Assembly: GCF_004295685.1 (NCBI RefSeq)
Contig: NZ_AP019368.1
Coordinates: forward strand, 1,244,364-1,308,363
DNA length: 64,000 nt
Direction of reading: 5' to 3'
Source: Fluviispira sanaruensis
GTDB taxonomy: Bacteria; Bdellovibrionota_B; Oligoflexia; Silvanigrellales; Silvanigrellaceae
The notes beneath the pieces are model-generated. The model saw only the letters and a program-made list of their open reading frames with translations, did not search any database and was not told where the DNA came from. Below are positions 56,901 through 64,000 of this stretch, piece after piece. The stretch's first letter is position 1, and every line of letters begins with the position of its first letter. Made by a program: the position numbers and the translations under genes.

Positions 56901-56910
56901 AAGGAACTAT

Positions 56911-57696
56911 ATGCAAAAACAACCCGTTCTTTTTATCGGGCATGGTTCGCCTAGAAATGCTATTGATGAGTCTGGTTTTAGCAAAGCTCTTAAGGAATAT
57001 GGCAGGAGTTTGCGCTTTAATATTCCTAAAGTGATTTTATGTGTTTCTGCGCATTGGTTTGAAGATCGTTTTTTTATAACACAAAATGAAAATTCAGATA
57101 TTATTTATGATTTTTTTGGGTTTAAAAATGACTTATCTCAATTTAAATACAAATATAAAGGATCAAAATTCTGGGCACAAAAAATAAAAGAGGTTTTTCA
57201 GAGTGAGCAGATAGAATATGATGAAGAGAGAGGAATAGACCATGGAGTTTGGAGTGTTCTGGCGCATTTGTTTCCAGATGCAGATGTCCCTGTGGTCCAA
57301 ATGAGCATGAATAAAAATTTTGGCTTAGAAGAGCATTTTCGCTTTTATGCAAAATTAAGATCTTTGCGCAATGAAGGTGTTCTTATGATCGGTAGTGGAA
57401 ATATAGTCCATTCTTTTGCAGGCTTAAGGGAAAATATTGACGCAAAACCATATGATTGGGCTTATGTGTTCGACGAAAAAGTAAAAAAATGTATTCTTAA
57501 CTATTCAATTGATGAATTAATTCATTATGAAAATATTGGTGATTGTGCTAAACAATCAGTACCAACTTTAGAACATTATTTACCTCTTATATTTTCAATG
57601 AGCTTAAAAGAAAAAAACGATAAGATCTGCTTTATATATGAAGGTTTTCAATTTTCAAGCATGTCTATGCGATCTTTTGCAATCACAGACGAATAA
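56911..57696 (+). CDS. ygiD: 4,5-DOPA extradiol dioxygenase homologue (LigB superfamily)
   Basis: 261 aa. The class III extradiol dioxygenase pattern is present: VLFIGHGSPRNAI with the first metal histidine, SAHWFEDRF (second histidine), GIDHGVWSVLAHLFPDADVP, and GSGNIVHSF with a further histidine near the middle. Bacterial YgiD opens the ring of L-DOPA using non-heme iron or zinc in vitro; the natural substrate is unclear. The start is ATG 56911 with AAAGGAACT upstream. It lies 10 bp after the P-loop gene and probably shares its transcript. Confidence 0.9.
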   Translation: MQKQPVLFIGHGSPRNAIDESGFSKALKEYGRSLRFNIPKVILCVSAHWFEDRFFITQNENSDIIYDFFGFKNDLSQFKYKYKGSKFWAQKIKEVFQSEQIEYDEERGIDHGVWSVLAHLFPDADVPVVQMSMNKNFGLEEHFRFYAKLRSLRNEGVLMIGSGNIVHSFAGLRENIDAKPYDWAYVFDEKVKKCILNYSIDELIHYENIGDCAKQSVPTLEHYLPLIFSMSLKEKNDKICFIYEGFQFSSMSMRSFAITDE

Positions 57697-57863
57697 AAAA
57701 ATATGTCTAATTAAGAAGCTATCCTAGTGGAAATTATTTTTGCAATTAGGCAATTTATTATATATCAGTCATAAAATCAACAAATCAATCAATACTATTA
57801 ATTTATAATATAACATAGCCGATAAGATATAAATTTTAAAAACTTTACATATTGGAGATGGTA

Positions 57864-58637
57864 TTGAATTACAAAATTATTATTATCTTATTATTTGTTA
57901 TTTTATTAACATTTATTGGATTTAAAGTATTTAAAAAAGATGAGAAAATTGAAAACAAAATTGTTGAGGATAAAATACTAGAACAGTCTCTTCAGTCAAA
58001 TTCTAAAGTTGAAATTGAAATTAATAATAAGCCAACAGAATTGATTAAAGAACAAAAGGAAATATTAAGTAAAGCACCAAAGAATCGCTTTGAAAAAGAT
58101 ATGCGCATTTTTGAAGAAAAATATAAAAATATGCATAAAAATGTTGAATTTAAAGAGAGTGAATTTAAAGTCTATTTAAAAAAAGAAGCACATAAAAAAA
58201 TTCCAACCTTAAATAATTGGTCATTTGTTAATAATGTTCTGGCAATGGACAAAAAAGATTTGAAGGATCCAAATAAGAAGATTTTATGGGAAGATGATAA
58301 TTTTTACTATGTTCGAACCAATTCATCTAATTTGAATGGTTCATATGAACAATTTAATCCTAAATTTTCTTTAGTTGCATTCCAGAATGACACTTCTACA
58401 GTTGGAATCGTCAATGGTTTTTTTATAATTGAATTAAAACAAAAAATAAATGATATATATGCTTTTGAAGCTCAAAATCATGTGAAATTAATTTCTTCTT
58501 ATCCAAAAAGCAAAATTATTGTGGTGCGTGCCAAAGAAAATAGTAATATTTTGCAAACACTTCAGAGCTTAAAAGCAAATCCAAATATTAAAAATTCAAA
58601 TTTAGAAATAATTACAGGTTTTCCTGTTCCCAATTAA
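57864..58637 (+). CDS. Membrane-anchored propeptide-like protein, putative external chaperone of the next protease
   Basis: 257 aa. I prefer TTG 57864 as start because GGAGATG lies 7 nt before it; an upstream TTG/ATG would overlap that site. It has one N-terminal membrane segment (IIIILLFVILLTFIGF), a charged helical linker and a globular C-terminal part. The last about 65 residues (YAFEAQNHVKLISSYPKSKI, then LQTLQSLKANPNIKNSNLEI) have the beta-alpha-beta layout and N/D-rich ending of subtilase I9-type propeptides. The gene sits 17 bp before a subtilase that lacks its own propeptide. This suggests a chaperone/inhibitor like Aeromonas ORF2. The role is inference. Confidence 0.6.
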   Translation: MNYKIIIILLFVILLTFIGFKVFKKDEKIENKIVEDKILEQSLQSNSKVEIEINNKPTELIKEQKEILSKAPKNRFEKDMRIFEEKYKNMHKNVEFKESEFKVYLKKEAHKKIPTLNNWSFVNNVLAMDKKDLKDPNKKILWEDDNFYYVRTNSSNLNGSYEQFNPKFSLVAFQNDTSTVGIVNGFFIIELKQKINDIYAFEAQNHVKLISSYPKSKIIVVRAKENSNILQTLQSLKANPNIKNSNLEIITGFPVPN

Positions 58638-58654
58638 TGCTTAAGAGGTCTTAG

Positions 58655-60520
58655 ATGTCTAGTAAAAATATTTATTTATTTTTAATTTTTCTATTTGTAG
58701 GATGTGGGCAAGATGGAAAGAGTCAAAATAATTCATTATTTGATAAACAGTGGCATTTAAAAAACACCGGACAAAAATTATTTATCAATGAAGTGGGGAA
58801 GGCAGGTGTGGATATTAATTTAACTTTTCCAAGTAAATATACTGGAAAAGGGGTGAATGTTCTCGTTACGGATTCAGGAGTGGACTTTTTTCATCCTGAC
58901 CTTGAAAAAAATATGAAACCAAACTCTTTTATTGATTTTACCAATTCATCGATTCCAAGAGTATTAGATAAATATAAATTAAAATTTGGAGAAGAGCATC
59001 ATGGAACAAACGTTGCTGGTATAATTGGCAGTTCAGTCAATGCAGACAATCAATTTAGAGGTATAGCCCCTAATGTTAAAATAGCTTCTGCAAATTATCT
59101 TTCTAATTATAAAGTGAAAGCAGGATCCTCTGTTATAAATGAAAAATTTTTCATTTATAATTTTGCTGTTATGAATGGTATTCAAATTATTAATGAGAGC
59201 TATGGATCGGCAAGTTTCGCAAATGACTACTTTTATTTAGGAGAATATTCTATTATATATGATCTCATAAAATCTGCTATAAGAAATGCTGGATTCGGAT
59301 TTATAATTGTTAGATCTGCTGGTAATGAAACTTGCAGTAAAAATTATGCAGAAAAAATTTTAAAAGCAAAAGGATCTTCCTATCTGCAAGTTATGGAAAT
59401 TTTAGAAACATTGACTCCGAATTCATTATCAAATCTTAGCACAGATTTGGCCGAAATTTTAAAAGCAATTCGTCCTATTTTGTCGCAAATGGACGATGCA
59501 AATAGAAATCCTAATAGAATTGTAGTGGCTGCTTTGAGCGCCAATGGAAATATTGCTAATTATTCAAGTATAGGAGCAAATATTTGGGTTACAGGATTAG
59601 CGGGCAGCGAAAGTAGTGTGCGTTCAAACGATGGAATTTTTCATTCCCCTAATTTTAAAAGAGATTATCCTGAAATTCTCACAACAAGAATTGCGGGAAT
59701 GCCTAGTAAAAATGATTATTCATTATTTGATATTGGTTTTTTAGCAGAAAATAAAAAACTGAATTACACAGCAACTTTTAATGGGACTTCAGCAGCTGCC
59801 CCAACAGTCAGTGGTGTGATTGCACTTATGTTAGAGGCAAATCCAAATTTGAGTTTTCGTGATGTAAAACATATTTTAGTCAAAACATCTAATCGAGATA
59901 AATTGACACCAAACCCTAAACCTTATTGTATTAAAATCTTAGAAAAAATTGGTAATTACAATGCTAATTTTTCGCAGCTGTGGAATGTGGGTTGGGTACA
60001 AAATCAAGCAGGAAATATTTTCCATAATTTTTATGGATTTGGTTTGATTGATGCGGATAGAGCAATTGAAATGGCAAGAAATTTTCATTTACCTTTGGGA
60101 ACTCAGATTGATGTTAATGGAAAAAAATCTGAAAATATGAATGTTGGAGCAGGTATGTCTTCAACCTCTAATTTAAATATTGCAAATGATTTAAGTATTG
60201 AAGCTGTGCAATTGACACCTTTTATTGAAGCAGATTGGCCAGATGGTTTAGGAATTGTTTTAGAGTCACCAAGCGGCACTAAAAGTACATTATTATATCC
60301 AGGTAATTCATTTATAGCACTTGAAAATGAACGTAAAATAAAAAATTATTCATATCCAGTAAAAGATTATTCAAAAGTTGATATCACTACGGGAGGTGAT
60401 TATCTTTCTAATGCATTTTATGAAGAAAGATCGGTGGGAGAATGGAAATTAACTCTTATAAATAGCAGTCAACATTCTGCTAAATTAACAGGATGGAAAA
60501 TAAAAATAATTGGACATTAA
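58655..60520 (+). CDS. Kexin-like subtilisin-family lipoprotein protease (S8 + P domain)
   Basis: 621 aa. The lipobox FVGC at about 14-17 means it is anchored in a membrane. The S8 triad is D73 (VTDSGVD), H116 (HHGTNVAG) and S379 (FNGTSAAAPTVSG). The catalytic domain starts almost directly after the lipobox (FDKQWHLKNTG at about 30), leaving no room for an N-terminal propeptide. The C-terminal about 135 residues form a P/Homo B domain, ending VGEWKLTLINSS and GWKIKIIG, as in kexin-like proteases. It probably cleaves at basic sites. The preceding gene may supply the missing propeptide. It is followed by an outer-membrane protein gene. Confidence 0.92.
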   Translation: MSSKNIYLFLIFLFVGCGQDGKSQNNSLFDKQWHLKNTGQKLFINEVGKAGVDINLTFPSKYTGKGVNVLVTDSGVDFFHPDLEKNMKPNSFIDFTNSSIPRVLDKYKLKFGEEHHGTNVAGIIGSSVNADNQFRGIAPNVKIASANYLSNYKVKAGSSVINEKFFIYNFAVMNGIQIINESYGSASFANDYFYLGEYSIIYDLIKSAIRNAGFGFIIVRSAGNETCSKNYAEKILKAKGSSYLQVMEILETLTPNSLSNLSTDLAEILKAIRPILSQMDDANRNPNRIVVAALSANGNIANYSSIGANIWVTGLAGSESSVRSNDGIFHSPNFKRDYPEILTTRIAGMPSKNDYSLFDIGFLAENKKLNYTATFNGTSAAAPTVSGVIALMLEANPNLSFRDVKHILVKTSNRDKLTPNPKPYCIKILEKIGNYNANFSQLWNVGWVQNQAGNIFHNFYGFGLIDADRAIEMARNFHLPLGTQIDVNGKKSENMNVGAGMSSTSNLNIANDLSIEAVQLTPFIEADWPDGLGIVLESPSGTKSTLLYPGNSFIALENERKIKNYSYPVKDYSKVDITTGGDYLSNAFYEERSVGEWKLTLINSSQHSAKLTGWKIKIIGH

Positions 60521-60555
60521 ACTTAGATTATTTTGATTTATGAATGAGGTTTTTC

Positions 60556-61221
60556 ATGAATTTAAAAATGGTAATCTTGATAATAATTTTGATTTTCTCT
60601 TGGCAGAACTCTTTTGCTTTAGGAAGTAATTCAACTTTAGATATTCTAACAGGCATAGGTATTACGCGATATAATGAAAATAGTGAAGATCACTCTCCCA
60701 TTTCTAAGGTATCTCTTACTGGATTAAATTTAAATGGTTCTCTGTTATTTCCGTTAAATCAAGGACAATTTTGGTCTCCTGTTTTGGGTGGGGGAATGAC
60801 GCTATCAGCTTTGATTGGTAAAGAAAATATAGGAGAGTATAGCTCTTCATCTGTATTTATGTCATCTTTGTTTTTAGTTGCAAATGGTGGATTTAAATTT
60901 GGTTCAACACCTTCATTTTCTTTATATACACTTCTCAATCTTGGATATTCTATAAATGACAAACATACCTCTTCTATAAATACAACTTTTAACGATTATC
61001 AAGTGGATACAGAAATTAAAAACCATTATTTGTATGGAATAAATATAATTGCGATGTTTGAAAAATCAAAAGATTTTAACATGGGTGGTGGCTTTATTTT
61101 TAATAGACATTCTATGAGATATGATAGTTTTATTCTTCTTGGTAAAGAGCCAACAAATATCGGTTTTGACACCAGCTTTGATGAATATTCTTTTAACTTT
61201 TTAATCAGTTTTAATTTCTAA
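60556..61221 (+). CDS. Outer-membrane beta-barrel protein
   Basis: 221 aa from ATG 60556 (GAGG 5 nt upstream; ATG 60544 is an alternative). A signal peptide covers about 1-24 (WQNSFALG). The mature protein alternates hydrophobic and polar residues in strands (LDILTGIGITRY, ASLSL-like LYTLLNLGYSIND, YLYGINIIAMFE) and ends with the aromatic C-terminal strand FNFLISFNF, the usual outer-membrane assembly signal. The length fits an eight-stranded OmpA/OmpW-size barrel. The gene follows the subtilase by about 35 bp and may be co-expressed. No specific family recognised. Confidence 0.75.
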   Translation: MNLKMVILIIILIFSWQNSFALGSNSTLDILTGIGITRYNENSEDHSPISKVSLTGLNLNGSLLFPLNQGQFWSPVLGGGMTLSALIGKENIGEYSSSSVFMSSLFLVANGGFKFGSTPSFSLYTLLNLGYSINDKHTSSINTTFNDYQVDTEIKNHYLYGINIIAMFEKSKDFNMGGGFIFNRHSMRYDSFILLGKEPTNIGFDTSFDEYSFNFLISFNF

Positions 61222-61288
61222 TTATCAGATTATGCCTAAAAATTATTGTGCAAAAATTTCGATTTCTAGAAAGTGTTTGTATCACCAA

Positions 61289-61668
61289 TTTAAGTTGACA
61301 CTTTTTCAGAAGGAAAAAGTTATCAATGAAAAAAATTTACAGATCCAGGAAAAAGGTTTAGTTACCCTAAGAAATGGTTATAATTGTTTAATATTTCACT
61401 TTGTGGTTGAATTTTGAACTTTGATTTGGAAAATCCATTGAAGATTTATTGCTTTATATTGAAAAAAAATAAAAAAGATGCAAGAATAGACCGTCTATAG
61501 AATGGCTCAGTGATCTAAGATCGATCTATAGAAATAAATCAGATCAAAAAATTGTAAGAAATCTTGGTTTAAAGACTTGATATAGCAATTATCATGAACT
61601 TTATTCAGGAATTGTCTGAGTGAGTTCTATGCAGAATCAAAATTCACATAATCATGTGTCAACTAAAA
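61289..61668. mobile_element. Short inverted-repeat element, IS3-like remnant or MITE
   Basis: The left end TTTAAGTTGACAC (61289-61301) and right end GTGTCAACTAAAA (61656-61668) are near-perfect inverted repeats (one mismatch in 13). The left part contains an ATG-initiated frame (MKKIYRSRKK) broken by stops. The first 17 bases AAGTTGACACTTTTTCA are identical to the end of the IS3-like remnant at 43905-43920. At about 380 bp it cannot encode a transposase, so it may be mobilised by a related one. The interval 61222-61711 contains nothing else. Confidence 0.6.
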
Positions 61669-61711
61669 CGGGAGCCATTGCAAATAATAATTGCAAATTG
61701 AGTTAAAATTC

Positions 61712-62746
61712 ATGAAAAATTCCATATATATCATTATAAAACTGTTCGCATTCACATTCTTTTTTATATTTTCACACAATGTTTTTGCCACGAAGTTCAA
61801 TGTTAAGTTTTCAAAGAATAAGGAACATACAGCAAAATGTTTTGAGGATTATAACTCTTTTTTTGAAAAAATAAAGCATAATCCAAGAGATGTTTGCGTT
61901 ATTATCGATGAATCTCTGCAGTGTCAGAAGAGAAATGCTATTTTGTATCATAAAAAAATAGACACATATTATATAAATAAAGTGCTGAAAAATTATTCTT
62001 ACTGTTTGGATAATAGTACTGTGAGCAGCTTGTACAACATATTTATTCCCAATAGAAGTCAAGGAAAAAAGAAATTTGCTGCTCAGTTCGAAAAGTCAAA
62101 TTTTATATATTATCATGATTATGATGCAGCAAAATCTCTGTATAAGAAATTTCCAAATCACATAAGCGAAGAGCAATTATACTCTCTCTATGGTTATGCT
62201 TTATTAAAAGATCCGGTTTTTGCAAATGAAATTCGTGCTAATATAAATACAAAGATACAAAGTGAAGAAGGATATGTTTGTAACTTTGTTAAGACATCTA
62301 TTTTGGCAAGTTTAACGACTGCCCGTGATTATAAAACTCCTGTCGATCTTAAATATCTTGAAAATATGCTTTCTCGATACGATGTTTGCTATAATAAAGA
62401 TCAGTCAGAAAATATAATTCATGTGCAAAAACTTTTTGATATTGTTCTATCTGCTGAAAACCGACTGGAAAAATTAGTTCCCTTATTGGGTAAAAGAAAG
62501 TCAAAGAGTTTTCCCTATGCAGATTTCTCTGCCGCTAAAATTATTTTTAGCAGGTATCCAGATTATTTGAATGATGATCAACTTTCACTTTTATATGAGT
62601 ATGCTCTTGCATTTGATCTTGATTTTGGAGAAGAACTTTTTAATTATTTTAAAAATGAAATTGAGGGGGCTCATATTTTTATCTATCATGAATTGAGTAA
62701 AGAGGAAAAATCTGAGCTCATTCAAAGAATAATGTCAATACTTTAA
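61712..62746 (+). CDS. Hypothetical secreted protein, alpha-helical
   Basis: 344 aa from ATG 61712 (TTG 61691 is an alternative). A signal peptide covers about 1-26 (FFIFSHNVFA). Its mature part is rich in charged residues and Y/F, with two similar segments: YHDYDAAKSLYKKFPNHISE then YSLYGYALLKDP, and YADFSAAKIIFSRYPDYLND then SLLYEYALAFD. These form an internal repeat about 140 residues apart. Six or more cysteines in the first half could form disulfides. No known family is recognised. It overlaps the end of the convergent transporter gene by 4 bp. Confidence 0.7.
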   Translation: MKNSIYIIIKLFAFTFFFIFSHNVFATKFNVKFSKNKEHTAKCFEDYNSFFEKIKHNPRDVCVIIDESLQCQKRNAILYHKKIDTYYINKVLKNYSYCLDNSTVSSLYNIFIPNRSQGKKKFAAQFEKSNFIYYHDYDAAKSLYKKFPNHISEEQLYSLYGYALLKDPVFANEIRANINTKIQSEEGYVCNFVKTSILASLTTARDYKTPVDLKYLENMLSRYDVCYNKDQSENIIHVQKLFDIVLSAENRLEKLVPLLGKRKSKSFPYADFSAAKIIFSRYPDYLNDDQLSLLYEYALAFDLDFGEELFNYFKNEIEGAHIFIYHELSKEEKSELIQRIMSIL

Positions 62747-64000
62747 GCTGCACTTTGTTTTAAGATCGTCTTCTTTTCACGGTGAGCAGCTTCAACAAGA
62801 TCAATCATTTTTGGTTTTACAATATAATATAATAAAGCAGCACAGAACATAAAGATAGTTATGAATAGATATATATAAAAGGGCTTTTCAATAGCATATG
62901 AGCCGATCTTTGCTGCAATTAAACCTGTAATACCATAGCAAGATAAATAGATGGATTGAAAGAATGATTTGTAATTTTGTGGTGCAATAATACTGATTGC
63001 AGACATAATAACAGGATTTATGATTGTTTCACTTACTGAAAAAATAATCAAAAAGAGTGCGACTTCATAATATTGCAATGGTTTAGGCATGAAAGCAGGA
63101 ACGTCGAATTTTAACGTTAATAAAGTGAAATATAACAAAGCACATGCACATAAAAAAAGGGCAAAATTCATTTGGGAAAAAAAATGTGGATACTTATTTT
63201 TCAATGCTCTGCGCGATAAATAGTAAGTTATGATAGGAGTCGCTACCATTATGGTTAAACCTTCCAGAGCTGAAAAAAATGTCACTGGAATATTATAGTT
63301 AAACACAGTTTTTTGAGTGTGGTGCTCAATAAAAAGTGAAAGTGTGCCCGAAGCACTTAGATTGTATATGACTGCCCAAAAACTAAAGAAAACAATAGAA
63401 ATAATGAGCATATAAAGTGCTTTGTTTTGCACTTGAGATATTTTTTCTTTTTGAAATTTTAAGTTGATATTTTTGCTTGAATTGAAAACAAGATGCTTCT
63501 TTCCAAAATAAAAGATCATGATTCCAAGAGCCATGCCAAAACCTGCTGAAGTTAAGGCAATATGGTAACCATATTCCTGTAAAAGGAGACCTCCAGTAAC
63601 ACCAGCAAGCATAATTCCTAGATTGATTCCACAATAGTACCAGCAATAACCCGATTCTCTCCGCTTATCATTCCATTTATATAAATTACCGAGAAGTGCA
63701 GGAATGCAGGGTTTAAAAAATGCTGTTCCAGTGGCAATTAAAAATAATGCGATATATAAAAATATAATATTGGCCGAGAAAAGCATACAAAAATGGCCAA
63801 ACATTATTATTGTACCACCTAATAAAATCGAACGAAAATGCCCAAGAAATTTATCGGCAATTAATGAACCAAAAATTGGAAAAATATATGCAGCAAGTGT
63901 GTATAAACCACCTAAAGTGAGAGCTTCTGCTTTACTCCATCCCAATCCATGTTCAGAAACTGGAGAAGAAGCGTATAAAACAAGTAAAAAAGAGAGAGTA
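62743..64000 (-). CDS. Proton-dependent oligopeptide transporter (POT/PTR family), 5' end outside window
   Basis: Inner-membrane MFS peptide symporter. The frame remains open to the end of the window on the minus strand (TLSFLLVLYASSPVSEHGLG before the internal ATG 63945), so the start lies beyond base 64000. At least 12 hydrophobic segments are visible. Typical POT stretches include LGGLYTLAAYIFPIFGSLIA, DKFLG, FFKPCIPALLGNLY and ESGYCWYYCGINLGIM. Members import di- and tripeptides with protons. The C-terminus overlaps the convergent secreted-protein gene. Confidence 0.85.
   Translation of the reverse strand, partial: TLSFLLVLYASSPVSEHGLGWSKAEALTLGGLYTLAAYIFPIFGSLIADKFLGHFRSILLGGTIIMFGHFCMLFSANIIFLYIALFLIATGTAFFKPCIPALLGNLYKWNDKRRESGYCWYYCGINLGIMLAGVTGGLLLQEYGYHIALTSAGFGMALGIMIFYFGKKHLVFNSSKNINLKFQKEKISQVQNKALYMLIISIVFFSFWAVIYNLSASGTLSLFIEHHTQKTVFNYNIPVTFFSALEGLTIMVATPIITYYLSRRALKNKYPHFFSQMNFALFLCACALLYFTLLTLKFDVPAFMPKPLQYYEVALFLIIFSVSETIINPVIMSAISIIAPQNYKSFFQSIYLSCYGITGLIAAKIGSYAIEKPFYIYLFITIFMFCAALLYYIVKPKMIDLVEAAHREKKTILKQSAA

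Noticed and set aside
61232-61417. 61-codon ORF starting at 61232
   Set aside because: It crosses the left end of the inverted-repeat element and has no ribosome site or coding character of its own.

Overview
The window is AT-rich (roughly one third G+C by eye) and encodes a Gram-negative cell: lipoprotein signal peptides, an outer-membrane beta-barrel, periplasmic binding proteins and a lytic transglycosylase. The mixture of a chromosomal core (lipB, exonuclease III, a six-gene suf operon, yajQ) with many small secreted proteins, lipoproteins, an astacin-like and a subtilisin-like protease would suit a host-associated or predatory-type bacterium such as the Bdellovibrionota/Oligoflexia (Silvanigrellales). 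That placement is inference from gene content, not a match I could test.

Layout. 1-5.9 kb: end of a phosphonate-type ABC permease, lipB, a response regulator, a DAACS symporter, exonuclease III, an amino-acid binding protein and a small SdpI-like membrane protein. 5.9-19.2 kb: a complete type I-F CRISPR-Cas locus. cas1 and the cas2-cas3 fusion run leftward and cas8f-cas5f-cas7f-cas6f rightward from a shared 102-bp intergenic region. A 135-bp leader and an array of 71 repeats and 70 spacers follow. Spacer 12 matches a 32-nt stretch of cas6f in the same locus perfectly. 19.2-25.5 kb: a tandem family of small secreted proteins (intact, stop-containing and decayed copies) interrupted by an intact IS701-type element and a deleted IS982-like element. 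A distant family member lies at 41.8 kb.

25.5-40 kb: mainly core genes: a DUF1460 protein, yajQ, a DUF4286 protein, the leftward operon sufS-sufU-sufC-sufB-sufD-Rieske, a long ABC1/UbiB-like protein, a DUF2797 protein, an MltD-like transglycosylase and tRNA-Ser(CGA). 40-54 kb: starting at a 7-bp satellite directly after the tRNA, a decayed accessory region with IS6-like and IS3-like remnants, frameshifted genes, lipoproteins of unknown role, a delta-60 repeat lipoprotein and a MORN-repeat protein with a broken paralogue, ending with a chemoreceptor. 54-64 kb: an astacin-like protease, a dNMP-kinase-like P-loop protein, a DOPA-dioxygenase homologue, a putative external chaperone plus subtilase plus beta-barrel cluster, a small inverted-repeat element, a secreted unknown and a POT peptide transporter cut by the window end.

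Functionally, the cas genes and array form an adaptive immune system able to acquire (Cas1, Cas2-3), process (Cas6f) and interfere (Cas5f-7f-8f with Cas3). The suf genes supply Fe-S clusters. The secreted proteins and proteases probably act at or outside the envelope.
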